Shown piece by piece: positions 16,491-24,623 of a DNA stretch of 27,329 nucleotides. The notes beneath the pieces were generated by a model. That model was not told the DNA's origin. It worked only from the letters and a program-made list of their open reading frames with translations, and searched no databases. How positions within the stretch are numbered: position 1 is the stretch's first letter; each line of letters begins with the position of its first letter. The stretch is from an uncultured Pseudomonadota bacterium (GTDB lineage Bacteria; Pseudomonadota; Gammaproteobacteria; Steroidobacterales; Steroidobacteraceae): assembly GCA_946479515.1 (NCBI GenBank), contig CAMLGF010000048.1:1-27329 (forward strand). Direction: 5' to 3'. A program made the translations under genes and the position numbers.

Positions 16491-16527
16491 TGTACAGAGC
16501 CGCAGGCGCGGCGAAACGCCATGTACA
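16491..16527. promoter_or_regulatory. Pair of TGTACA palindromes in the divergent region of the malectin regulator and LysR gene
   Basis: TGTACA occurs at 16491-16496 and 16522-16527. The two are 31 bp apart, about three DNA turns, so both would face the same side of the helix. They lie in the 177-bp gap between the outward-facing regulator genes. This geometry suits a dimeric regulator, possibly one encoded on either side. Confidence 0.4.
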
Positions 16528-16600
16528 GGCTCGAACCTTACCCCGCCACGATGTCGAGGGTTAGTTTCGGGAAATCGCTGGACACCGGGCGTGCATCTTG

Positions 16601-17659
16601 ATGCAGAAAAATTCGCGTGGCCTCACTGTCGGAGCCCCGGTGGCCCGTGGCTTTCCGGCAATGGTCGCCCGGAACGGGGTTCCAGTCCGGACTCCGAAGT
16701 CGACTGGCGCCAACGCCTGGTTCATTCGCGCCCGCCTGCGGACCCGGCATCTCCTGCTGCTCACCGCCATCGGCGAGGAAGGCAACATCTATCGCGCCGC
16801 CGAGCTCCTGGACATGTCCCAGCCGGCGGCGTCCCGGCTGCTGCGCGATCTGGAGGAAATCATCGGCACCGAATTGTTCGAGCGACTGCCCCGCGGCGTG
16901 CGCGCCAACGACTATGGCAAGGCGGTGATCCGCTACTCGCGGCTGGCGCTCGATTGCCTCAGCGAGGCGGCCGCCGAGGTCGATCGGCTGAAGGCCGGGC
17001 ACAGCGGTCAGGTGATCATCGGAACCATTCCGGGCCCTGCGATCGGCTTCCTGCCCGAGCTCATCGCGAGCGTGGTGAAGCAGAATCCCCGGATCCAGGT
17101 GAGTCTGCATGTGGACTCGAGTTCGCGCCTGCTCGCCGAACTGCAAGAAGGCCGCATCGATCTCATGATCGGCCGCCTGCTCGACCGGGCGAGCAATTCG
17201 GAACTGAGCTACGAACGCCTGGCGCGCGAACCGGTGTGCCTCGCCGTGCGACGCGCTCATCGGCTGATCGGGCAGCCGGGCCTGGCGCTCGCGGATCTGC
17301 TGCAGCAGCCCTGGATACTGCCGCCGGCCGACTGCCTGCTGCGACAGCGCTTCGAGCTGCTCTGCCGGGATTCCGGTCTCACGCCGCCGTCTTCGATCAT
17401 CGAGGCGGCCTCGCCGCCACTCGTTGTCCGGCTCCTGGAAGAGACGGACCACGTGTCCGTGCTCACGCGATCCGTTGCGGCACACTACGCGGATTGCGGC
17501 CGGATCACGATACTGCCCGTTCCCATCCACTGCGGGCTGGATCCTTTCGGAATCATCCTGCGCAAGGGCGCCCTGCCGTCCCCCGCGGCGCGACTGATAC
17601 TCGACTCGCTGAGAAGTCACGCGGCCGAGTGGCGCACTCCGGATGAATGCGTCGCATGA
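16601..17659 (+). CDS. LysR-family transcriptional regulator, GbpR-like
   Basis: The first ATG gives 352 residues. The winged HTH starts near residue 45 (RARLRTRHLLLLTAIGEEGN, then IYRAAELLDMSQPAASRLLR). The first 40 residues are extra compared with the usual LysR length of about 300. An in-frame ATG at 16661 would shorten the protein by 20 residues; neither start has a clear ribosome site. The substrate-binding domain is recognisable from GQVIIGTIPGPAIGFLPELI onward. The RTRHL and ASRLLRDLE wording matches the GbpR branch, which contains regulators of sugar uptake and use. The gene ends 25 bp before the GH74 start at 17685, and the GH74 frame is open across the junction. It probably controls GH74 and may autoregulate. 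Confidence 0.94.
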   Translation: MQKNSRGLTVGAPVARGFPAMVARNGVPVRTPKSTGANAWFIRARLRTRHLLLLTAIGEEGNIYRAAELLDMSQPAASRLLRDLEEIIGTELFERLPRGVRANDYGKAVIRYSRLALDCLSEAAAEVDRLKAGHSGQVIIGTIPGPAIGFLPELIASVVKQNPRIQVSLHVDSSSRLLAELQEGRIDLMIGRLLDRASNSELSYERLAREPVCLAVRRAHRLIGQPGLALADLLQQPWILPPADCLLRQRFELLCRDSGLTPPSSIIEAASPPLVVRLLEETDHVSVLTRSVAAHYADCGRITILPVPIHCGLDPFGIILRKGALPSPAARLILDSLRSHAAEWRTPDECVA

Positions 17660-17684
17660 ACAACGCATACGATCACGGCACGTC

Positions 17685-20252
17685 ATGAGCACTCGAGACC
17701 CTCACGTGAAACTGCAAAACAAACAATCCTTGCGCCGGCGTCTTTGCCTGGGCACCGGATTGGCGGCCTGTGCCCTGTCGGGCTGCGGCGGTGGCGGCGG
17801 TGGGGGCGCTGGCGGTGGAGCCAATCCGCCACCCTCACCACCCCCGGCCGCAACCGCCGCGGCTCCGACCTTCAGTCCGAGTGCGGGCACTTATTCGGCC
17901 GTGCAGGTCGTTTCCCTGGCCACGACCACGCCGGGCGCCGTCATCCGCTTCACGCTGGATGGTTCGGCACCCGACGCCACGTCGCCTGTCTACTCCGGGC
18001 CACTGGTGATCGCCGCAGATACCACGATCCGCGCGGTGGCCGGCGCCACGGGCATGAACGACAGCACCGGCGCGACTGGCGCCTACGCGATCGCGGCCGC
18101 CGCCCAGACCCCGCCGCAATACTCGTGGAAGAACGTACAGATCGTCGCGGGCGGCTACATCACCGGCATCGTCGCGCATCCCGCGCAGGCCAACCTGTTC
18201 TACGCGCGTACCGACATCGGCGGCGCCTATCGCTGGCACGAGGCCACCTCACGCTGGGTGGCGCTCAACGACTGGCACGACATGGACGACTGGAACCTCA
18301 CGGGCATCGAGAGCATCGGCATCGATCCTTCCGACGCCAATCGGCTCTACCTGGCGGCAGGCACGTATACGCAATCCTGGGCGCCGAACGGCGCCATGCT
18401 GCTGTCGAACGATCAAGGCGCCACGTTCCAGGTGGTGCGCATGCCCATCAAGATGGGAGGCAACAACAATGGCCGCAATGCGGGCGAACGCCTCGCGGTG
18501 GATCCCAATGACGGACGCGTCCTGTACTTCGGCTCGCGCCTCAATGGCCTGTGGCGCAGCACGGATCGCGGCGCCACCTGGCAGCAGGTGAATGCATTCC
18601 CGGTCACCGGCCCCGTGAATGGCGCGGATGTCGGCGTGGTGTTCGTGCAATTCCAGGCCGCGAGCGGCGTCACCGGCAGCGCGACGCCGGTCATCTACGT
18701 GGGCGTGTCCTCCAGCGGCCTGAACGCCACGCCGCTGTCGCTGTACCGGTCGGTCGACGCCGGCGCCACGTGGACCGCCGTGCCCGGCCAGCCCAGCGGC
18801 CTGTTGCCCAACCATGCCGAGTTCGGCCCCGATGGCCTGCTCTATCTATCGTATGGCAATGACGCCGGACCCAACGGCATGACCACCGGCGACCTGTGGC
18901 GCTATGCGCCGCCGCCCACCTCCGCGCCGGACGGAGCCGGCACCTGGACGCGCATCACTCCACCGGCGCCTGGCTACCCTAACAACGGTTCCTATGGCTT
19001 CGGCACCATTGTCACCGATCGGCAGAATCCGGGCGTGCTGATCGCCAGCACGCTGGACCTGTGGTGGCAGCATGACGACCTGTGGCGCAGCCTCGACGGG
19101 GGTGACACCTGGACCGAACTCGCCGGACCCGGGAAATTCACGCTCGACTACAGCGGCTCGCCCTGGCTCGCGCAGATTCATTCGCCGGCTTCCGGGTCGC
19201 CCGGATGGTGGATCACCGCCATGGCCATCGACCCGTTCGACGCGGACCGCGTCATGTACGGCACGGGCGCGACCATCTGGACCAGCGCCAACATGCAGGC
19301 GGCCGATACCGGCGGCGTGGTCGCGTGGAGCGTGGGCGCACGCGGCATCGAAGAGACCGCCGTGGTCGCCTTGGTCAGCCCGCCGCAGGGCGCGCGCCTG
19401 GTCAGTGGTCTGGGCGACATCTCCGGCTTCGTGCATGTGGACCTGGACAGCCCGCCCAGCCTGGCGGACATGCTGCGCAATCCCACATTCAGCACCACCA
19501 CTTCGCTGGATTTCGCCGCAGCCGCGCCCGCGGTGATCGCGCGCACCGGTCACGGGGGTGCCACTCCCGGCGCCTATACGCTCGATGGCGGCGCCACCTG
19601 GAATCCCTTTGCCGACTATCCGGACGGGATCGGCGCCGGCGCCGGCTCGATAGCCGTCAGCGCCGATGGCGCCACCTTCGTGTGGTCGCCACTGGAAGGC
19701 GCCGCCAGCCACTTCACCACGAATCGCGGCTCGAGCTGGTCGGTCGCGGCCGGCGCGCCCGCCAACCGCGGTGTGATCGCCGATCGTCATGATGCGAACC
19801 GCTTCTACATGGCGGACGGCACCACGCTGCTTCGGAGCACGAATGGTGGACAGAGCTTCGTCGCTGCGGGCTCGCTACCCGGCAGCGGCAGTCTGTACGC
19901 GTCGCCGCGCGAAACCCAGGATCTCTGGCTGGCGGCGGACAACGGTTTGTATCGCTCGGCCAATGGCGGCACCCAGTTCACCCGTCTGCCGGCCGTGCAG
20001 AGCGCATCGCGCCTCGGGTTCGGGGCGGCCGCGGCGGGTCAGGCGGATCCGGCTATCTACATGATCGGCCGCATCCAGGGGATCACCTCGCTGTACCGCT
20101 CCATCGATGGTGGGCTGAGCTGGCAGAACATCACCGATATCGCCCATCGATTTCCCACGGCCCAGGTGGTGACCGGGGATCCGCGCGCATTCGGCCGCGT
20201 CTACGTGGGCAACAACGGTCGGGGAATCTTCTACGGCGACGCGAGCGACTGA
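17685..20252 (+). CDS. GH74 xyloglucanase, surface or periplasmic lipoprotein
   Basis: The chosen start gives 855 residues. A GTG at 17706 is an alternative that gives a tidier signal. A lipobox (CALSGC, Cys34) is followed by a Gly-rich tether and a Pro-rich linker. A chitobiase/Fn3-associated-like domain spans about 61-137 (PGAVIRFTLDGSAPDATSPV). The GH74 double propeller runs from 146 to the end: YSWKNVQIVAGGYITGI, FYARTDIGGAYRW with likely catalytic Asp177, NLTGIESIGIDP, KMGGNNNGRNAGERLAVDP, GSRLNGLWRSTDRGATW, and AMAIDPFDADR with Asp516 as the candidate partner acid. GH74 enzymes cut xyloglucan backbones. The lipid anchor would hold the enzyme at the cell envelope. The gene is likely co-transcribed with LysR. 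Confidence 0.93.
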   Translation: MSTRDPHVKLQNKQSLRRRLCLGTGLAACALSGCGGGGGGGAGGGANPPPSPPPAATAAAPTFSPSAGTYSAVQVVSLATTTPGAVIRFTLDGSAPDATSPVYSGPLVIAADTTIRAVAGATGMNDSTGATGAYAIAAAAQTPPQYSWKNVQIVAGGYITGIVAHPAQANLFYARTDIGGAYRWHEATSRWVALNDWHDMDDWNLTGIESIGIDPSDANRLYLAAGTYTQSWAPNGAMLLSNDQGATFQVVRMPIKMGGNNNGRNAGERLAVDPNDGRVLYFGSRLNGLWRSTDRGATWQQVNAFPVTGPVNGADVGVVFVQFQAASGVTGSATPVIYVGVSSSGLNATPLSLYRSVDAGATWTAVPGQPSGLLPNHAEFGPDGLLYLSYGNDAGPNGMTTGDLWRYAPPPTSAPDGAGTWTRITPPAPGYPNNGSYGFGTIVTDRQNPGVLIASTLDLWWQHDDLWRSLDGGDTWTELAGPGKFTLDYSGSPWLAQIHSPASGSPGWWITAMAIDPFDADRVMYGTGATIWTSANMQAADTGGVVAWSVGARGIEETAVVALVSPPQGARLVSGLGDISGFVHVDLDSPPSLADMLRNPTFSTTTSLDFAAAAPAVIARTGHGGATPGAYTLDGGATWNPFADYPDGIGAGAGSIAVSADGATFVWSPLEGAASHFTTNRGSSWSVAAGAPANRGVIADRHDANRFYMADGTTLLRSTNGGQSFVAAGSLPGSGSLYASPRETQDLWLAADNGLYRSANGGTQFTRLPAVQSASRLGFGAAAAGQADPAIYMIGRIQGITSLYRSIDGGLSWQNITDIAHRFPTAQVVTGDPRAFGRVYVGNNGRGIFYGDASD

Positions 20253-20281
20253 CGGAAGCCGGTCCAACAGCCCGGCGACGT

Positions 20282-20935
20282 TTATCGGACGGAGCGAGCC
20301 ACCCGGATCGACTCCACGTCGACCTGGAAGAACTGTCCGTCGAAGGGCTGCGGGTCCGGCGGAACGCCCGCGACCACGTGGCGCTGGTGATTGGCGATGG
20401 CCACGTCGTTGGAGTCGTACGCCGTCACCTTCACCGTGGCACCGCCGCGAACCGGCACCGTCACCCGGTAGTCCAGGGGAAACGTGAAGTGCCCCACCTT
20501 CTCGGCGCTGCGATTCACCGTGTATACCGCGCGCGGCTCGGACACCTCGATGTTGTAGAAGTTGTAATCGTTCTTCACCGGCGTACCGCCGGACTGGAAG
20601 TGATCGAACTGCACGTCACCGCCGGTGAAGTTCTTCGGCTCGACCACGCCGCGGATGTGCAGCGTCACGTCGAATATTGAACCGGCATCCGCGTCGAACG
20701 TACGTGCGGTCTGCAGCGCGAGCTTCCAGGGGGAATCCGCCGGCTGCAGCAACGCGCGCTTCCAGTGGCACTCCGTCCCCTGGTTGAAGTGATCGGCGCA
20801 GGGCACTTCGAGCCGCAGGCCGGCGAGACTGGCCGCGGCGCGATCGTGGCCCCGCGAGAGACCGGCGCAGCCGGCCAGGATGATGAGGAGAGCGCCCGCC
20901 AGCAGCGTGACGGCGTTGTATCGTCCGTTGATCAT
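20282..20935 (-). CDS. Lipoprotein of unknown function (217 aa)
   Basis: A signal peptide ends in the lipobox ILAGC with Cys23, and a good ribosome site (GGGGGA) precedes the ATG. The mature protein begins with SRGHDRAAASLAGLRLEVPC. It contains two Cys near residues 46 and 56 that could pair, and a beta-rich body (DVTLHIRGVVEPKNFTGGDV, HFTFPLDYRVTVPVRGGATV). The shape suggests a beta-sandwich, perhaps carbohydrate-binding, but no family was recognised. It converges with GH74, and the 29-bp gap has only a weak 5-bp stem. It is located between the xyloglucanase and the xylanase. Confidence 0.72.
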   Translation of the reverse strand: MINGRYNAVTLLAGALLIILAGCAGLSRGHDRAAASLAGLRLEVPCADHFNQGTECHWKRALLQPADSPWKLALQTARTFDADAGSIFDVTLHIRGVVEPKNFTGGDVQFDHFQSGGTPVKNDYNFYNIEVSEPRAVYTVNRSAEKVGHFTFPLDYRVTVPVRGGATVKVTAYDSNDVAIANHQRHVVAGVPPDPQPFDGQFFQVDVESIRVARSVR

Positions 20936-21019
20936 GAGATCCCCCGTGCGTGAAGGAGGATCATAGCGGCAATGCGGTGGCGGCCGGTGCGAAAAGCGGC
21001 GCTGCCGGCAGCGCGCTCG

Positions 21020-21313
21020 TCACGGCTCCTTTCGGGCGAACGTGCCGCCGCGCATGAGCGCCGCGGCCTGCAGGTCGCACTCCGCCAACTCCACCAGCGC
21101 CTGCATCAGGCGCACGCGCAAACGACCCGCCGGCTCGCTGTCCCTGCGAGTGACCAGCGACACCTCCGCAACCGACAGGTCGTTGCGCAGCCGGAATGCC
21201 TGCAGCGCGGGCAGGCGGAGAAAAAGTTCACGCAGGTGCCGGGTAACACGCGCATCAGAGTGCGGCTGCTGCGCTCCGTCATCGAGGAAGGATGCCGAGA
21301 CTGCGTGAACCAT
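21020..21313 (-). CDS. Small protein of unknown function (97 aa)
   Basis: The frame has GC-rich third positions. It encodes a Leu/Arg-rich helical protein (RVTRHLRELFLRLPALQAFR, DLSVAEVSLVTRRDSEPAGR, LRVRLMQALVELAECDLQAA). An upstream in-frame ATG at 21394 lies inside block A of the promoter-like element and cannot be the start if that element drives the gene. The ATG at 21313 is therefore preferred, and one at 21337 is possible. No ribosome site is evident. No family was recognised. It shares its upstream element with the 77-aa/kinase operon, so it may respond to the same regulator. Confidence 0.55.
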   Translation of the reverse strand: MVHAVSASFLDDGAQQPHSDARVTRHLRELFLRLPALQAFRLRNDLSVAEVSLVTRRDSEPAGRLRVRLMQALVELAECDLQAAALMRGGTFARKEP

Positions 21314-21343
21314 GGGGGCAGTCTGGCAGTTCCACATGGGCGC

Positions 21344-21406
21344 GCCATTGTGAGGAGGTACGTCGCCGCTGTGCGTTGGCATGCGGCGACTCATACCTTG
21401 GGATAA
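21344..21406 (-). promoter_or_regulatory. Two-block conserved element, copy 2, upstream of the 97-aa gene
   Basis: The minus strand has block A TTATCCCAAGGTAT (21406 to 21393), a 31-bp gap, then block B GTACCTCCTCACAATGGC (21361 to 21344). Block B differs from copy 1 at only two positions and block A at one, while the 31-bp gap is not conserved. That is the pattern expected of functional sites rather than a recent duplication. The GH10 gene diverges on the other side, about 220 bp away. Confidence 0.6.
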
Positions 21407-21627
21407 GGATATGGGAAACGCGCCTTCGCAATGCGCGTTACGTTATGCCTGGCGCGTCCTCCAGCCTGTTCCCGCGGACTGGCAGCAAGCGTTACGCGCA
21501 TTCGCGTTCTCCACCTACAGACCTTCGCCGCGCCCTGCATCTAAATGGATGCGGACCGACGATGAGCCGACGGGGCCTGCTGACCATCTTTCTCTAACTA
21601 GTCTCACGACCAGGGGAGACGCTCGCA

Positions 21628-23301
21628 ATGACTACGATGAACTCGCGGATCGAAGGCCGCCGGCGCGCGGCAGGAACCATCGCCAGTTGGCTGGGTACCG
21701 CCGCCCTGGCTGTCGCCGCCCTGGTGCTCACCGGGTTACCCATCGAGGCCAGCGCCCAGGGTGCCAGTACCATCGTGGTGCGCGCACGCGGTACGGCCGG
21801 CGGCGAATCGATCACGCTGCGCGTCGACGGCACCAACGTCGCCACCTGGACGCTGACCACGAGCTATCAGTCGTTCAGCGCATCGACCAGTCTCAGCGGT
21901 GGCATCACCGTCGCCTTCACGAACGACGCCAGCGGCCGCGACGTCCAGGTGGATTACATCGTCGTCAACGGCGAAACCCGGCAATCCGAGAACCAGAGCT
22001 ACAACACCGGTCTGTACGCGAATGGCAGTTGCGGCGGCGGATCCAACAGTGAGTGGATGCATTGCAACGGCGCCATCGGCTACGGTCAGGTCGCCAATTC
22101 CGCCAACGGCATCGTGGTGCGCGCGCGCGGCACGGCGGGTAGTGAGTCCCTCAGCCTGCGGGTCGACAACACGAATGTCGCGACCTGGACGATGTCGACC
22201 GGCATGCAGGACTACAGCGCCTCCACGAACCTCAATGGCGCCATCACCGTGGCGTTCACCAATGACGCCAGCGGCCGCGACGTCCAGGTCGACTACATCG
22301 TCGTCAACGGCACCACGCGGCAGGCCGAGGCACAGAGCTACAACACCGCGCTGTACGCCAATGGCAGCTGTGGCGGTGGCGGCTTCAGCGAGTGGATGCA
22401 TTGCAACGGCGTCATCGGCTTCGGCAACGTCAGCGGTGGCGGCGGCGCCGGTCCCGGGCTGCCCGACTTCTTCGTGGGCAACATCACCACCAATGGCAGC
22501 GTGCGCAGCGACTTCGTCCAATACTGGGACCAGATCACACCCGAGAACGAGGGCAAGTGGGGCTCGGTCGAGGCCACGCGCGACGTGTACAACTGGAGCG
22601 GCCTCGACGCGGCATACAACTACGCCCAGCAGCACGGCATCCCGTTCAAGCAGCACACTTTCGTGTGGGGCAATCAGGCGCCGAGCTGGATCAACAGCCT
22701 GAGTGCGAACGAGCAGGCGGCCGAGATCGAGGAGTGGATTCGCGACTTCTGCGCGCGCTACCCGAACACGGCCATGATCGACGTGGTCAACGAGGCCACG
22801 CCGGGGCACGCGCCCGCAGGATTCGCGCAGAACGCGTTCGGCAGCAACTGGATCGTCCGCTCCTTCCAGCTGGCGCGGCAGTACTGTCCCAATGCCGTGC
22901 TCATCCTCAACGACTACAACGTGTTGAGCTGGGATACCGACAAGTTCATCCAGATGGCGACACCGGCCGTGAACGCCGGCGTGGTGGACGCGCTGGGCGC
23001 CCAGGCCCACGGCCTCGAGGGCCAGTCGCTGAGCAGCCTGCAGAGCAAGCTCAACCAGGTCGCGGCGCTCGGTCTGCCTATCTACATCACCGAGTACGAC
23101 GTCGCCCGAACCAACGACCAGGAGCAGCTGCAGATCATGCAGTCCCAGTTCCCGTTGTTCCACGACCACCCGTCCGTGGCGGGGATCACGCTCTGGGGAT
23201 ACGTGGTCGGCAGCACCTGGGTCAACGGCAGCGGGTTGATCCAGAGCAACGGCACGCCGCGTCCGGCCATGACTTGGCTGATGAACTACCTCGGACGGTG
23301 A
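21628..23301 (+). CDS. Secreted GH10 endo-beta-1,4-xylanase with two tandem CBM60-type modules
   Basis: A GGGGAG site precedes the ATG. The protein has 557 residues with a signal peptide ending at SAQ near residue 44. Two consecutive modules of about 110 residues (49-161 and 162-268) each contain IVVRARGTAG, LRVDxTNVATW, TVAFTNDASGRDVQVDYIVV and a Cys pair in NGSCGG...WMHCNG. This is the CBM60 pattern, a Ca-dependent xylan or beta-glycan binder. A Gly-rich linker leads to a GH10 barrel at about 279-557. Key motifs are ITPENEGKW (303-311), the acid/base Glu389 in DVVNEA, NDYNV (428-432), and the nucleophile Glu489 in ITEYDV. The function is hydrolysis of xylan chains. The 97-aa gene is divergent. 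Confidence 0.96.
   Translation: MTTMNSRIEGRRRAAGTIASWLGTAALAVAALVLTGLPIEASAQGASTIVVRARGTAGGESITLRVDGTNVATWTLTTSYQSFSASTSLSGGITVAFTNDASGRDVQVDYIVVNGETRQSENQSYNTGLYANGSCGGGSNSEWMHCNGAIGYGQVANSANGIVVRARGTAGSESLSLRVDNTNVATWTMSTGMQDYSASTNLNGAITVAFTNDASGRDVQVDYIVVNGTTRQAEAQSYNTALYANGSCGGGGFSEWMHCNGVIGFGNVSGGGGAGPGLPDFFVGNITTNGSVRSDFVQYWDQITPENEGKWGSVEATRDVYNWSGLDAAYNYAQQHGIPFKQHTFVWGNQAPSWINSLSANEQAAEIEEWIRDFCARYPNTAMIDVVNEATPGHAPAGFAQNAFGSNWIVRSFQLARQYCPNAVLILNDYNVLSWDTDKFIQMATPAVNAGVVDALGAQAHGLEGQSLSSLQSKLNQVAALGLPIYITEYDVARTNDQEQLQIMQSQFPLFHDHPSVAGITLWGYVVGSTWVNGSGLIQSNGTPRPAMTWLMNYLGR
21772..22431 (+). repeat. In-gene tandem duplication encoding the two CBM60 modules
   Basis: The two units start at 21772 and 22111, a period of 339 bp or 113 codons, with no insertion or deletion between them. 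The longest shared run includes the stretch encoding DASGRDVQVDYIVVNG, where only a few third positions differ. Other parts have diverged, so this is an established duplication with one strongly conserved segment. Confidence 0.85.
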
Positions 23302-23347
23302 ACCGGGTTCGGGGAGGGCCGCGAGAGCATCGACGTGATCTCGCGCC

Positions 23348-23495
23348 TCACCCGTCAAACTGCGATGGCGCGCGCCAGTCGCGGGCGAGGAGCGTAAAGC
23401 CGGCCGCCGCCGAATGCATGGCCAGCAGACCGCCCATGAGTTCCCTCGCCGTGCGGTACGAGAGATAGCCGGCCCGTCGCCCGGGTTCGGGCGCG
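23348..23495 (-). pseudogene. Possible gene remnant (open C-terminal fragment of about 49 codons)
   Basis: On the minus strand a codon-biased frame reads GYLSYRTARELMGGLLAMHS, then AAAGFTLLARDWRAPSQFDG and a stop. It is open for only about 49 codons after an upstream TGA. An ATG at 23437 would give 29 residues. The RELxGxLAxHxAAxGF pattern is faintly like the middle of Mrr-type nuclease domains, but it is too short to assign. The rest of the 239-bp gap between GH10 and the GumN-like gene shows nothing else. Confidence 0.25.
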
Positions 23496-23540
23496 TGTCA
23501 TGCCGGAACTATTGGCAACACGCCTGGCTCCAACGTCCGC

Positions 23541-24560
23541 ATGCGCAAGAGCCTTACTACCGTGCTCGCCCTCTCCTGCGGACTGAATGCCGACATCTCC
23601 CGGGCGCAGACCCCCGAGGAACCGCTGGACGAGATCGTCGTCACGGGCGAATACGCGGGGCCTGGCATGTGGCAGATCACGCATCCGGAGCATCCGGGTC
23701 ATACGCTCTGGATAGTCGGCGAGCCGCCGCCATTGCCCAGCCAGATGCGCTGGCATTCGCGGAACGTGGAGCGCGTGGCACTGCAGTCGCAGGAGATCCT
23801 CCAGCAGACTGGCACTTCGCTGAAGCCCGACAAGAAGATTGGCGTGTTCCGCATGCTGAGCCTCTTGCCGGCGGCGATGAAGTTGCGCAAGAACCCCGAC
23901 AAGGCCACGTTGCAGGAACTGCTGCCGCCCGACATGTATGCGCGGTGGCTGGCGCAGAAGAAGCTCTATCTCGGGCGCGACCCGGGTATCGAGAAGATGC
24001 GGCCGTTCCTCGTGGCCGAGAAGCTGCGCAATGCCGCGCTCGAGAAATTGCAGTTGGGCGGGGGTGGCGTCTGGCAGCAGCTCTGGCAGCTCGTTCGGGA
24101 GAAAAACATTCCGGTGACGAATCCCACTCTCGAGTTCAGCTTCAAGACCGACAATCTGCGTGGCCAGCTCAAGGCATTCTCCCGCCAGAGGCTCGCCGAC
24201 GAGGAATGTCTGGCGAAGACCATCGAACTCACCGAGGCCCTGTCAGACAAGCAGGTGGAAGGCGCTCGAGCCCGCGCCTGGGCCACAGGCGATCTCGCCA
24301 CGCTCGAGCGGCTGCCTTCATTGCCCGATCCCGACGCTGCATGCGAGAACGCCATCGTCAGTGCATTGGCGATGACGACACCCATTCCCGCGGATTTGCG
24401 CCAGCAGGCGGACGAACTGTGGTTCGTCGCGGCGAGCAATGCATTGGCGAAGAACGAGAGCACGCTGGCCTTCGTGAACATGGGCACCCTGCTCGGCGAG
24501 CAGGGGTATCTCGAAAGTCTGCGCAAGCGCGGCTACCAGATTCAGGCGCCTGCCATCTGA
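23541..24560 (+). CDS. TraB/GumN-family protein, exported
   Basis: The protein has 339 residues with a signal peptide (MRKSLTTVLALSCGLNADISRAQ). Family landmarks are HTLWIVGEPPPLPSQMRWHS near residues 54-73, a helical middle, and the C-terminal pattern STLAFVNMGTLLGEQGYLES followed by LRKRGYQI. In typical members this last region reads FVxVGxxHLxGxxGxxxxLxxxGY. Here the usual HL of the motif is replaced (GTLLGE), so a proposed catalytic or metal role may be lost. The family includes Xanthomonas GumN and TraB-like proteins, with no settled biochemical role. The start has no clear ribosome site. The next gene follows within 65 bp, so the two probably form an operon. Confidence 0.75.
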   Translation: MRKSLTTVLALSCGLNADISRAQTPEEPLDEIVVTGEYAGPGMWQITHPEHPGHTLWIVGEPPPLPSQMRWHSRNVERVALQSQEILQQTGTSLKPDKKIGVFRMLSLLPAAMKLRKNPDKATLQELLPPDMYARWLAQKKLYLGRDPGIEKMRPFLVAEKLRNAALEKLQLGGGGVWQQLWQLVREKNIPVTNPTLEFSFKTDNLRGQLKAFSRQRLADEECLAKTIELTEALSDKQVEGARARAWATGDLATLERLPSLPDPDAACENAIVSALAMTTPIPADLRQQADELWFVAASNALAKNESTLAFVNMGTLLGEQGYLESLRKRGYQIQAPAI

Positions 24561-24623
24561 CATTGCAGCGAATTGTCGGGCGGCGCGGGCACGCTACTGG
24601 ACTACGCGCGCGAGGGAAGGCTG

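Noticed and set aside
17785..17822. G-rich run in the GH74 gene considered as a phase-variable tract
   Set aside because: The run is broken by other bases and encodes a Gly tether after the lipid-modified Cys. It has no long single-base tract.
21736..23358. A 540-codon minus-strand frame opposite the xylanase gene
   Set aside because: Val/Asp/His/Arg-rich mirror of the GH10 gene, with an apparent internal repeat that only reflects the CBM duplication.
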